Below are positions 26,127 to 34,450 of a stretch of DNA of 64,000 bases, in pieces. Made by a program: the position numbers and the translations under genes. The DNA is taken from NCBI GenBank assembly GCA_947176895.1, contig CAMWSK010000010.1, positions 1 to 64,000 on the forward strand. Reading direction: 5' to 3'. Position 1 is the first letter of the stretch, and each line of letters starts with the position of its first letter. The notes below the pieces were generated by a model, which was given only the letters and a program-made list of their open reading frames with translations, ran no database searches and was not told the DNA's origin. The DNA comes from an uncultured Prevotellaceae bacterium (GTDB lineage Bacteria; Bacteroidota; Bacteroidia; Bacteroidales; Bacteroidaceae).

Positions 26127-27385
26127 GCCGCGTGTGTTCTGTATGTGTTAATCCAATGGCTGGCCGATCGAACGGCTATTCCGAGTGACAAAGGTACAAT
26201 AATTTCCGCAAATTGCTGCCTCGTAAGCAACGAGAATATCAGGAAAAAACACAAATAAATCACATTGAGCGGATGATACAGGCATTTTCTTCGCTTTCGC
26301 GCCCGCGCAATCACCCACGGCAGGCAGAGAAGCGGCAAGGGATTAAGGAGCAGCACCTGTCCGTTGGAGCCGACCGTCGGGTGCTCGCTGAAGCAGAACA
26401 TGAACAGCACGAGGCAACCGGAAAGGCCTTGAAGAAAAAAGACAAACGCATCCACAGGCCATACCACACGCCTCCGATGCCATTCCCACACAACCAGACC
26501 CAGGCACAGCAAGGCAAAAAGCCAAGCCACCAAAGCAGGACGGGGGAAAGAACAGCTTTCCGTCTGCCCTGCAGCATTCGGAGCCACCAGCACCCGCGTC
26601 TCGCTCACCAGCCTGCATTGCCGTCCATCTGTCCTAATCACGCAAGCCGTGTCCAGAAACTCAGCCAACGTATAGGGCAAGAAAGGCACAGCCTCCGGCG
26701 AAAGCAACGTGTCGCAATCGGCACCCAACAACAGATCGTTACCCAACTGCATCCATGGGCGCTCCGCCGTAAAACGATGCAACTCGCCACGATACGTACG
26801 GCACCCGGCCTCCCCCGGATATTGCACAGTGCCATCCAAAGCCTCACTTATGGCATCCAGCACACACGTGGCACAATTGTTTGTCAAATAATCATAACGA
26901 TACGTACGGTTCTCCGGCTGAATATTCCATAGTAAAAAGCGCAACAACCTGTCCTCCTCGCCGCGGGTCAGGTTAAGCACCTGCTCGGTAACGCCACGCC
27001 CCTGCGACTCATAGTCGCGCAGGAAATAAGCCGTAGGCTGGGCACCCACCATGTAATCCGTTTGTCCCAGAACAAAACGCCAAAGGAAATGAGGCGAGGC
27101 GAAGTCGAACAACCCATAGTTAAACACCACATCCTCACCCGTGGAGGGGTTACAATAGCGCAAGGCCGTATGCCCGTACAAGCTGTAAGATTCGGCACCT
27201 GGCGTACAGGTAATTACGCCCAGCGAAAAAACATGTTCATGTTTTACCTCATTCATGTTCATGTTTGCATCAAAACATGAACATGTTTGTGCCGAAACAT
27301 GAACATGTTTCAAAAGCACCATCACAAACATGCAATACCGCAAAAACCTTAATATTTCCAAAGTAACAGATTTTGAATGCCACAA
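26123..27385 (-). CDS. DUF4105 (Lnb N-terminal-like) membrane protein
   Basis: The 420-residue protein has a signal peptide, then FSLGVITCTPGAESYSLYGHTALRY and YDYLTNNCATCVLDAI. These are the His- and Cys-containing motifs of the DUF4105 domain, which resembles an NlpC/P60-like papain fold. The C-terminal part has four or five membrane helices (about residues 285-410). The function is unknown, with the active part expected in the periplasm. Residues about 26-52 (KHVHVSAQTCSCFDANMNMNEVKHEHV) are encoded by an array of 22-base repeats. The start is uncertain: a promoter box at 27383-27390 would favour a TTG at 27361 or ATG at 27331 over the ATG at 27385. Confidence 0.75.
   Translation of the reverse strand: MWHSKSVTLEILRFLRYCMFVMVLLKHVHVSAQTCSCFDANMNMNEVKHEHVFSLGVITCTPGAESYSLYGHTALRYCNPSTGEDVVFNYGLFDFASPHFLWRFVLGQTDYMVGAQPTAYFLRDYESQGRGVTEQVLNLTRGEEDRLLRFLLWNIQPENRTYRYDYLTNNCATCVLDAISEALDGTVQYPGEAGCRTYRGELHRFTAERPWMQLGNDLLLGADCDTLLSPEAVPFLPYTLAEFLDTACVIRTDGRQCRLVSETRVLVAPNAAGQTESCSFPRPALVAWLFALLCLGLVVWEWHRRRVVWPVDAFVFFLQGLSGCLVLFMFCFSEHPTVGSNGQVLLLNPLPLLCLPWVIARARKRRKCLYHPLNVIYLCFFLIFSLLTRQQFAEIIVPLSLGIAVRSASHWINTYRTHAA
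27229..27310. repeat. Array of four 16-base palindromic units at 22-base period
   Basis: Units begin at 27229, 27251, 27273 and 27295, exactly 22 bases apart. They read AAACATGTTCATGTTT, ATTCATGTTCATGTTT and twice AAACATGAACATGTTT. Each is an inverted repeat AAACATG-nn-CATGTTT, and units 1 and 3 or 4 are mutual complements. The array lies inside the DUF4105 reading frame. Related arrays occur at 41841-41898 and 53526-53606. Confidence 0.92.
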
Positions 27386-27390
27386 AGTTA
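27383..27390 (-). promoter_or_regulatory. -7 promoter box for the DUF4105-secA operon
   Basis: The minus strand reads TAACTTTG. Transcription would begin near 27377, inside the longest open frame. Confidence 0.45.
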
Positions 27391-27397
27391 GTACGAA

Positions 27398-27431
27398 TTG
27401 CCGAGATATTCAAAAAAAACATATACCTTTG
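27398..27431 (+). promoter_or_regulatory. Promoter of the coaX operon
   Basis: TTG (27398-27400) and TACCTTTG (27424-27431) are 23 bases apart. The -7 box is good and the spacing is slightly long. The ATG of coaX follows at 27443. Confidence 0.5.
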
Positions 27432-27442
27432 TTCCCCGAAAC

Positions 27443-28168
27443 ATGAATCTGACTATCGACATCGGCAACACAAGAGCCAAGTTGACGGCCTTTGAAAACG
27501 GCAACCCCACGGAAACCGTAATCACCGACAACCAAGCGCTCCTCGGACTAAAGGACTTTGCCACGAGGCACTCCTTCAGTCGCATCATCGTGGCCAACGT
27601 GATAGACATAGCCCCGCAAGGGCGCCTGAACATCGAATCGCTGGGATTGCCCGTCCTATGGTTCGGCCCCGACACTCCCGTGCCCCTGATTCAAAACACC
27701 TACCGCACCCCCCGCACTCTGGGTGCCGACCGTCTGGCTGCCGTAGTAGGTGCCGTGACGCTGACCCCGCAACGCGACCTGCTCATCATCGATGCCGGTT
27801 CTTGTATCACCTATGATTTGGTAGACAGCCAGGGACGCTACTGGGGCGGGAACATATCACCCGGCCTGCACATGCGCCTTCAAGCCATGCACGAACACAC
27901 GGGACGTCTGCCACTGGTGGAGGCGGAGGGCTGCACCCCGCCCGTAGGATACGACACCGAGACGGCCATACGCAGCGGCGCGGTACTGGGCATCCAGCAC
28001 GAAGTGGCGGGCGCCATACAGGCCATGCGGCTGAAGCGACCCTCGCTCGGGGTATACCTCACGGGCGGAGACCATCTTATTTTCGATGCCTCCACCAAAA
28101 GCATCATCAAAACCGACAGCCATCTGGTGGCCAGAGGTCTCAACCGTATCATAGAGCATAACCCATGA
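27443..28168 (+). CDS. coaX: Type III pantothenate kinase
   Basis: The 241-residue protein starts MNLTIDIGNTRAKLTAF (phosphate-binding DxGNT loop) and has RTLGADRLAAVVGA and LLIIDAGSCITYDLV, with YWGGNISPGL after it. These are the ASKHA-fold motifs of CoaX, which phosphorylates pantothenate in the first step of CoA synthesis and needs K+ or NH4+. No signal peptide is present. The stop overlaps the start of the outer-membrane protein gene (ATGA), so it opens a four-gene operon with envelope genes. Confidence 0.92.
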   Translation: MNLTIDIGNTRAKLTAFENGNPTETVITDNQALLGLKDFATRHSFSRIIVANVIDIAPQGRLNIESLGLPVLWFGPDTPVPLIQNTYRTPRTLGADRLAAVVGAVTLTPQRDLLIIDAGSCITYDLVDSQGRYWGGNISPGLHMRLQAMHEHTGRLPLVEAEGCTPPVGYDTETAIRSGAVLGIQHEVAGAIQAMRLKRPSLGVYLTGGDHLIFDASTKSIIKTDSHLVARGLNRIIEHNP

Positions 28169-29484
28169 ACATAACCAAACACATACTTCTTTGGAGCCTG
28201 ATGGCAACCGCCACACTGCCGGCTCTGGCACAAAGCAATGGCAGCAACTCCAGCTACAGCCGGTTCGGATTGGGCATACTCAACGACCATTCACAAGGGT
28301 TCAACCGCTCTTTGGCCGGTGTGGCACAAGGACTGGCCGACGGACAAATCGTGAACATGCAGAACCCGGCCTCCTACAGCCGCATCGACTCCATCACCTT
28401 CATCTTTGATGTGGGTATGGGTATGCAGTTCGGGCGTTTCAGCCAAAACGGCAACAACATCAACGCCCGCAACACATCTTTCGACTATGCCACGATGGGC
28501 TTCCGCCTGGCCAGAAAATTAGGCATGGCTGTCGGCTTCGTGCCCTACTCCACCATCGGCTACAACTTCGCCAGCACCGCACGCGTAGGCAACACCCCCT
28601 CGGGACAGGACATCACCACCACCACCACCTATTACGGCAACGGCGGTCTTCACCAGATGTTTCTGGGCTTGGGCTGGAATCCCTTCGCCCATCTGAGCAT
28701 CGGTGTCAACGCCGGCTACATCTGGGGCAGTTACAATCATTCCCTCTCCCAGACCTATGCCGAAGGAGGAAACACCAACAGCGACTACACCAGCCAGAAC
28801 TTGGCTTGGGACAGCGACATACGCACCTATAAGCTTGATTTCGGTGCACAATATCCCATCATACTCAACCCTCAGAACATGCTGACATTGGGCGCAAGCG
28901 TAGGTTTAGGCCACAAAATCGGCAGCGAGGTGACCATGATGCGCTACACAAGTGCCCGAGACACGGTGCAAGACACACGCTCCAAGGCTTTCGAGCTTCC
29001 CCTCACGTTCAGCGTAGGGGCCGCATGGCAACACAAAGGACGACTCATGCTGGCTGCCGACTATCAGCAACAGCGGTGGGAAGGCTGTCGCATTCCCGTG
29101 GCTTCCACCATCGAAAACAAGCCACAGATTGACGTGCGCACCGACCAATACCTCATCCGTCATCAAGTGAAAGTGGGAGCCGAATACCGCAAAGACCCCA
29201 CGGGAACGGACAAGCGATATGCCAACAAAATCAAGTACCGCATCGGTGCGCAATACACCACCCCATACACCCGGGTAAACGGAGTGGACGGCCCCACCGA
29301 ATACGGTGTGACTGCCGGTGTGGCATTGCCCGTCACTCAATCGGGACGCTCGGTGGTCAACGTTGGTATGGAGTGGATGCACCGCAAGCCGAGTGTCGGC
29401 ACACAAATCACGGAAAACTATCTGATGCTCCATCTGGGTGTCACCTTCAGCGAATACTGGTTCATGAAAAGGAAGTTCAGATAA
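28165..29484 (+). CDS. Outer-membrane beta-barrel protein
   Basis: The 439-residue protein has a Sec signal (LLWSLMATATLPALAQ). It continues SSYSRFGLGILNDHSQGFNRSLAGVAQGLADG and NMQNPASYSRIDS, an N-terminal plug-like region similar in outline to FadL/OmpP1 proteins. A long series of amphipathic strands follows (MLTLGASVGLGHKI, LMLAADYQQQRWEG), ending HLGVTFSEYWFMKRKFR. It should sit in the outer membrane. The substrate is unknown. The order coaX, OMP, lptC, CNNM protein, ppiD is, from memory, common in Bacteroidales. Confidence 0.75.
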   Translation: MNITKHILLWSLMATATLPALAQSNGSNSSYSRFGLGILNDHSQGFNRSLAGVAQGLADGQIVNMQNPASYSRIDSITFIFDVGMGMQFGRFSQNGNNINARNTSFDYATMGFRLARKLGMAVGFVPYSTIGYNFASTARVGNTPSGQDITTTTTYYGNGGLHQMFLGLGWNPFAHLSIGVNAGYIWGSYNHSLSQTYAEGGNTNSDYTSQNLAWDSDIRTYKLDFGAQYPIILNPQNMLTLGASVGLGHKIGSEVTMMRYTSARDTVQDTRSKAFELPLTFSVGAAWQHKGRLMLAADYQQQRWEGCRIPVASTIENKPQIDVRTDQYLIRHQVKVGAEYRKDPTGTDKRYANKIKYRIGAQYTTPYTRVNGVDGPTEYGVTAGVALPVTQSGRSVVNVGMEWMHRKPSVGTQITENYLMLHLGVTFSEYWFMKRKFR

Positions 29485-30128
29485 TGCACCGGATTATCCC
29501 ACTTTTCTCCTTATATATTATAATAAGCATAGCCACGGCTTGCACCACGCGGCAACAAAACACCGCACCCGCCGTCAACCCCAACGACTCATTGGCCTTC
29601 ATGACGTCCAGAGGCATCAGCAGCCTGGTCAGTGACAGCGGAGTACTTCGCTATAAGATTGTGGCCGAACAATGGGACATCTTCAACACCACACAACCCG
29701 CAACATGGAAATTCATGCAAGGGCTGCTCATGCAACGCTTCGGGGAAGACAAACATGTTGACCTGTACGTGCAGGCCGACACCGCCTATTTCCATCGCCA
29801 GAACCTTTGGGAACTGCGCGGACGCGTGGAAGTGAGAAACATACAGGGCACGGTATTTCGCACCAACGAACTTTTCTATGATCTTCAGAAACACGAGTTC
29901 TGGAGCAACCAGTTCATGCGAATCACCACACCCGACCGTGAACTGCAGGGCACAACCTTCCGCAGCGACGAACAAATGACCAACTACTTCGTATCCAACT
30001 CTGCCGGACACGTGCCTGTGAAAGACACTCAAAGGACTGACACCACTGCCGTCCAAAAGTCCTCAGCGACATCGGCCGCACGCCCGCAAGTCGCACTCAC
30101 ACCTAAACAAGAAGCCCGTTTCCAATGA
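29484..30128 (+). CDS. lptC: LPS export lipoprotein LptC-like
   Basis: The 214-residue product starts MHRIIPLFSLYIIISIATAC, a lipoprotein signal. It then shows MTSRGISSLVSDSGVLRYKIVAEQWDIF and a series of short beta strands with Asp-rich turns (DTAYFHRQNLWELRGRVEVRN, FRTNELFYDLQKHEFWSN) typical of the LptC/OstA jelly-roll. LptC links LptBFG to LptA in lipopolysaccharide transport across the periplasm. The tail after about residue 180 is low-complexity. The start overlaps the previous stop (TAATG) and its stop overlaps the next start by 4 bases. Confidence 0.83.
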   Translation: MHRIIPLFSLYIIISIATACTTRQQNTAPAVNPNDSLAFMTSRGISSLVSDSGVLRYKIVAEQWDIFNTTQPATWKFMQGLLMQRFGEDKHVDLYVQADTAYFHRQNLWELRGRVEVRNIQGTVFRTNELFYDLQKHEFWSNQFMRITTPDRELQGTTFRSDEQMTNYFVSNSAGHVPVKDTQRTDTTAVQKSSATSAARPQVALTPKQEARFQ

Positions 30129-31390
30129 CATCAATTATACTGACAATTACCATTCTTTTGTTTTCATCCTTCTTCTCGGGTATGGAGATTGCGTTCGTAT
30201 CAAGCAGCAAACTCAGAGTTGAGATGGATAAGGCTGACAACAATCTGACGAGTCGCTTGCTGAGCGTTTTTTATGCCCATCCCAACGACTTCATCTCCAC
30301 AATGCTCATCGGCAACAACATCGCGTTGGTAATCTATGGCATACTTATGGCCGGACTGATAGACACCTACATCATCCGCGACTATATCCCCAGCCAAGTG
30401 CTCACGCTGGTGGTAGAGACCCTTCTAAGCACCTTGGTGGTACTGGTGTTCGGTGAGTTTCTGCCCAAGACGCTCTTCCGCATGAATCCGAATGGCATGG
30501 TTCGGGCCTTCGCCCTGCCCACCATGCTCATCTACGTATTGCTATGGCCCATCAGCAAATTCACCAGCGGATTGTCCAGGTTCCTGCTCCGACTTGTCGG
30601 CGTAAACATCAAGCACCGGGGAGACGACCACTGCTTCAAGAAAGCCGACCTTGACTACCTTATCCAGACAAACATTGATGATGTCAAGGACGATGAAGAT
30701 ATACACGAAGAGGTGAAAATCTTTCAAAACGCACTGGAATTCGGGAATGTGAAAGTGCGCGACTGCATCGTCCCCCGCACCGAAGTGGACGCCGTGTCCA
30801 CAAGTGCCCCTCTACAGCAACTGCTGGACCGCTTCGTGGAGTCCGGTCATTCAAAAATCATTGTCTTCGATGGCGATATCGATAATGTGGTGGGGTATGT
30901 CCATTCCTCCGAAATGTTTCATCTAAACCCGGAAGACCGCTGGACCGACCGCATTCGCGAAGTGAGCATCGTGCCGGAAACCATGTCGGCACAAAAACTT
31001 ATGCACGAATTCATGCAAGAGAAACGCTCCATTGCCGTGGTGGTGGATGAATTCGGAGGCACCAGCGGCATCGTGAGTCTGGAAGACCTGGTGGAAGAAA
31101 TCTTCGGAGAAATCCAAGACGAGCACGACAAAGAAAACTATATATGCAAGAATCTGGGCAACGGGGAATACCTGCTGAGCGCACGGCTCGAGATAGAAAA
31201 GGTCAACGAACAGCTTGACCTTGACCTTCCTGAAAGCGAGGAGTATCTGACCGTGGGCGGACTGATCCTGCACAAATACCAGTCTTTCCCGAAACTCAAC
31301 GAAGAAGTGAAGTTCGGGCATTTCGAGTTCAAGATACTCAAAGCCGCCACCACAAAGATTGAGTTGGTACGGCTGAAAGTATTGCCTTAA
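30125..31390 (+). CDS. CNNM/CBS-domain transporter (CorC/HlyC family, GldE-like)
   Basis: The 421-residue inner-membrane protein has an N-terminal DUF21/CNNM domain with about four helices (residues 1-145, including FFSGMEIAFVSSSKLRVE and FGEFLPKTLF). Two CBS domains follow (about 205-325, with MSAQKLMHEFMQEKRSIAVVVDEFGGTSGIVSLEDLVEEIFGEI), then a CorC_HlyC domain (about 340-421). Family members export Mg2+ or other cations. In gliding Bacteroidota a close relative is GldE. It closes the coaX operon. Confidence 0.88.
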   Translation: MTSIILTITILLFSSFFSGMEIAFVSSSKLRVEMDKADNNLTSRLLSVFYAHPNDFISTMLIGNNIALVIYGILMAGLIDTYIIRDYIPSQVLTLVVETLLSTLVVLVFGEFLPKTLFRMNPNGMVRAFALPTMLIYVLLWPISKFTSGLSRFLLRLVGVNIKHRGDDHCFKKADLDYLIQTNIDDVKDDEDIHEEVKIFQNALEFGNVKVRDCIVPRTEVDAVSTSAPLQQLLDRFVESGHSKIIVFDGDIDNVVGYVHSSEMFHLNPEDRWTDRIREVSIVPETMSAQKLMHEFMQEKRSIAVVVDEFGGTSGIVSLEDLVEEIFGEIQDEHDKENYICKNLGNGEYLLSARLEIEKVNEQLDLDLPESEEYLTVGGLILHKYQSFPKLNEEVKFGHFEFKILKAATTKIELVRLKVLP

Positions 31391-31402
31391 TTGGATTTTT
31401 TC

Positions 31403-31433
31403 TTGCAGAATGAAAAGTTTTTCGTTATCTTTG
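31403..31433 (+). promoter_or_regulatory. Promoter of ppiD
   Basis: TTG (31403-31405), a 20-base spacer and TATCTTTG (31426-31433). A leader of about 55 bases precedes the ATG at 31494. Confidence 0.65.
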
Positions 31434-31493
31434 CGTGATTTTACTTGGTAAATTAAGGAAAAAGAATAAAAACTAAAAAACATAAAATCAAAA

Positions 31494-33722
31494 ATGGCTA
31501 TTCAAAAAATCAGAAGCTACGGTCCTCTGCTCATCGGCGTGGTGGGTATCGCACTGTTTGCCTTCATCGCAGAAGAGCTTGTCCGCGCTCTCAGCAGCAC
31601 GCACAACCCAGAAACGGAAGCTGTGGGTGAAATTTATGACAACGACATCACCTTCAAAGAGTTCAATGATGCCTACAACGCGTATGAGACTTACATGAAA
31701 TTCGCATGGCAGAAAAACAACTTCAGCGAAGAGGAAACGGCCCACATGCACGACCAAGCATGGAGTATGTTGAATCAAAAGTACATGCTGGAACGTGAAG
31801 CCGACAAGCTGGGGCTCACAGTAACCGACGAGGAGTTGCAACAAATTATCGAGACCGGTCAGAATCCCATTTTGCGTCAAAGCATCTTTGCCAACGAAGG
31901 CGTATTCAATTCCGCTTATATTAAGCAATTCCTACAGCAATATGATGCGGCTGATGCCACCCAAAGAGAAGGTATGCAGGACATCATGAATTGTTGGAAG
32001 TTTGTGGAAAGTCAGGTGCGTACCGATGCTTTGTACAGAAAATATATGGCATTGGTGGGCAATGGCGTACTCAGCAACCCTGTAAGTGCCAAGGCCAACT
32101 ACGACGCCCGCATGAACGAGGCCACTGTAGCCATCGTTGCCCTTCCCTACACCTCAGTGAAAGAGGGTGACATCCAGGTGAGCGATGCCGACATTAAGGC
32201 TAAGTATGACGAACTGAAGAAGCAGAGCAGTAGCGGTCTTGTAACCAATCAAGAGACTCGCAGTATCAAGTACATCACCTCGTCCATTGACTACAGCCAA
32301 GCAGACGAAGAGGCTTTGCGCAACGAACTGCAGCAGTACACTACCGAGATGGAGACAACGAAAGAGGCCGGAATTGCTGTGCGTGACTCCCGCTCCAAAG
32401 AGGCCTATACCGGCATCCTTCTGCCCAAGAGCAAACTTCCTTTTGATGTGAGAATGGATATCGACAGCATGAACGTGGGAGAGTTGAAGGGTCCCTACAC
32501 CAACGTGGGCGACACAACCATCAACGTCGTGAAGCTTTTCGCCAAACAGGAAATGCCCGATTCCATTTCATTCACAAGCATTGCCATTTCTGTCCAAAAC
32601 GGGCAGGAAGCTGCAAAGGCACAGGCTGACAGCATCCTTCAGGCTCTGAACACCGGCACTCACCTCGACAGCATTGCGAAACATCTCAATCAGATAAGCG
32701 ATACCTCAACCGTCAACCCCGAGCAGTTCCATGAAATGCTGAAGATGCAGCAGTTCTCTCAGAACGATAGCCGCAACTTTATCAACACGCTCTACACGGC
32801 CCCCCAGAGCACTTATCAGCTTGTCACCACCCCCATGGCATATTTCATCGTGAACGTGACCAAGCGTTCAAGCTATCAGCAAAAGTATGATGTGGCCATT
32901 ATCAAGCGTAAGATTGAGCCTTCTACCGAAACCCGCAATGCCGCTTACAACAAGTTGAGCCAATTCCTTGCCGAGAACAAAGACATCAGCAACATTGAGA
33001 AGAACGCTGCCAAGGGTGGTTTCTCGGTGAGAAACACAGAGAACATGCTTCCCATCAGCCATGGCATTGCCGGCCTGAGCCAGACCGATGAACTTCTGCG
33101 TTGGACCTTTGACCAGGCATCTGAGGGCAGTATCAGCGAAATCACTTATTGTGGTGAGGATAACAACACCCTGCTGGTGGTAATGGTAAACAAAATCAAC
33201 AAAGCCGGCGAGATGGACATGGACGAGGTTAACTTGAAGAACGCCCTGCGTAACGAAGTTATCAAGGACAAGAAAGCCGAAAAACTTATTGCTCAGACCA
33301 AGGGTAAGACACTCGACCAGATCGCTCAGATGGAGAATGCCGTTGTGGACACCCTGTATAACGTAAGCTTTGCTTCTTCTGCCTATGTACAAAAGATGGG
33401 CAATGGCTACGAGCCTGCTCTGAGCGGAGCCGTTGCCGGTAGCAAGAAAGGCGAGTTGCACACGGGGTTGCGCGGCAACAATGGTGTGTATGCTTATGTG
33501 GTTATTGACCACACCACCAAGAATACCGAGGACAATCCCTTTGACGAGAAAGCAGAAATGAGCCAATTGGCAGCCATAGCCAGTCAAGGAATAAGACAGG
33601 CTCCCTCTGCCTCATGGGCTTTGATTACCGGTTACGATGTAAGAAGAATCCCCAACTTGGTGTTCCACGCACTGCGCAGCAATGCCAAAGTCAAGGATTT
33701 GCGCTACAAGCGCTTCAAATAA
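31494..33722 (+). CDS. ppiD: PpiD/SurA-type periplasmic peptidyl-prolyl isomerase/chaperone
   Basis: The 742-residue protein starts MAIQKIRSYGPLLIGVVGIALFAFIAEEL, a single N-terminal membrane anchor. A SurA_N-like helical region follows (about residues 45-190, with QAWSMLNQKYMLEREADKLGLTVTDEELQQII), then two rotamase-like blocks (about 255-370 and 380-480), though the classic parvulin core is weak. A C-terminal helical segment follows. It should assist folding of exported and outer-membrane proteins at the periplasmic face of the inner membrane. It is expressed from its own promoter and ends in a strong terminator. Confidence 0.86.
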   Translation: MAIQKIRSYGPLLIGVVGIALFAFIAEELVRALSSTHNPETEAVGEIYDNDITFKEFNDAYNAYETYMKFAWQKNNFSEEETAHMHDQAWSMLNQKYMLEREADKLGLTVTDEELQQIIETGQNPILRQSIFANEGVFNSAYIKQFLQQYDAADATQREGMQDIMNCWKFVESQVRTDALYRKYMALVGNGVLSNPVSAKANYDARMNEATVAIVALPYTSVKEGDIQVSDADIKAKYDELKKQSSSGLVTNQETRSIKYITSSIDYSQADEEALRNELQQYTTEMETTKEAGIAVRDSRSKEAYTGILLPKSKLPFDVRMDIDSMNVGELKGPYTNVGDTTINVVKLFAKQEMPDSISFTSIAISVQNGQEAAKAQADSILQALNTGTHLDSIAKHLNQISDTSTVNPEQFHEMLKMQQFSQNDSRNFINTLYTAPQSTYQLVTTPMAYFIVNVTKRSSYQQKYDVAIIKRKIEPSTETRNAAYNKLSQFLAENKDISNIEKNAAKGGFSVRNTENMLPISHGIAGLSQTDELLRWTFDQASEGSISEITYCGEDNNTLLVVMVNKINKAGEMDMDEVNLKNALRNEVIKDKKAEKLIAQTKGKTLDQIAQMENAVVDTLYNVSFASSAYVQKMGNGYEPALSGAVAGSKKGELHTGLRGNNGVYAYVVIDHTTKNTEDNPFDEKAEMSQLAAIASQGIRQAPSASWALITGYDVRRIPNLVFHALRSNAKVKDLRYKRFK

Positions 33723-33750
33723 TAAAGACAATTTCTGACACCATGAATAT

Positions 33751-33791
33751 ACGCCTTGCATCCCTCCTTCGTGTGATGCAAGGCGTTTTTT
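33751..33791 (+). terminator. Terminator of ppiD
   Basis: CGCCTTGCAT (33752-33761) pairs perfectly with ATGCAAGGCG (33776-33785), followed by TTTTTT. Confidence 0.88.
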
Positions 33792-33811
33792 AGCAAGAAG
33801 CAACGATAAGG

Positions 33812-34402
33812 ATGAAAAAAATATTGTTTTTCCATGGATTTGCCTCATCAGCAAACTCTGGTAACGCCATTGAAATGCGCAACTCGTTATACGAGGAAGA
33901 TGTGGAAGTGAAAGCCATAGATATTCCCGTTATGCCCCTCGAAGCCATGCTGCGCCTTAAAGAATGGGTGAAACAGGAAAAACCCGACCTGATTGTTGGC
34001 ACATCGATGGGGGCGATGTATGCCGAGCAGATGAAAGGCGTAAAACGCATCTTGGTCAATCCCTCGTTTGACATGGCCAGGACGCTCACCTTCGGGGGAA
34101 TGGGCAGACGCGAATTCCGGAACAAACGTGAGGACGGAGCCAAAGACTTCAAGGTGGACAAGGACATGATCGCTCAATTCCGAACCATACAAAAAAATTC
34201 GCTGAAGGACATCACAGCCCAAGAGAAGGAACTTGTGTGGGGATTGTTTGGCAGAATGGACAAACTGGTGAACTTCCAAAAAGAATTCCTGAAAGCCTAT
34301 GGCAAACAACATTTCATGGTATTCGAGGGAGAACATTACCTGAACGGGAAGGTTCTCAGCCACACTGTGCTTCCTTTGGTACGCGATTTGTTGTCAGATT
34401 AG
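33812..34402 (+). CDS. YqiA/YcfP-like small alpha/beta hydrolase
   Basis: The 196-residue protein starts MKKILFFHGFASSANSGNA (oxyanion strand with HGF). It has DLIVGTSMGAMYAEQM (nucleophile Ser in GxSxG form) and EGEHYLNGK near the C-terminus (probable catalytic His). This matches the UPF0227 esterase group. The substrate is unknown and the protein is cytosolic. It begins 21 bases after the ppiD terminator and no clear promoter box is seen, so its expression may depend on partial readthrough. Confidence 0.8.
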   Translation: MKKILFFHGFASSANSGNAIEMRNSLYEEDVEVKAIDIPVMPLEAMLRLKEWVKQEKPDLIVGTSMGAMYAEQMKGVKRILVNPSFDMARTLTFGGMGRREFRNKREDGAKDFKVDKDMIAQFRTIQKNSLKDITAQEKELVWGLFGRMDKLVNFQKEFLKAYGKQHFMVFEGEHYLNGKVLSHTVLPLVRDLLSD

Positions 34403-34422
34403 AAAAACTTTCATTACATTTG
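34391..34422 (+). promoter_or_regulatory. Promoter of the GT2-DUF4922-SpoIID gene
   Basis: TTG (34391-34393), a 21-base spacer and TACATTTG (34415-34422). The -33 box lies inside the end of the previous gene. Confidence 0.6.
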
Positions 34423-34450
34423 TAGATGATAGAACTTCTTCTCTACAAAT

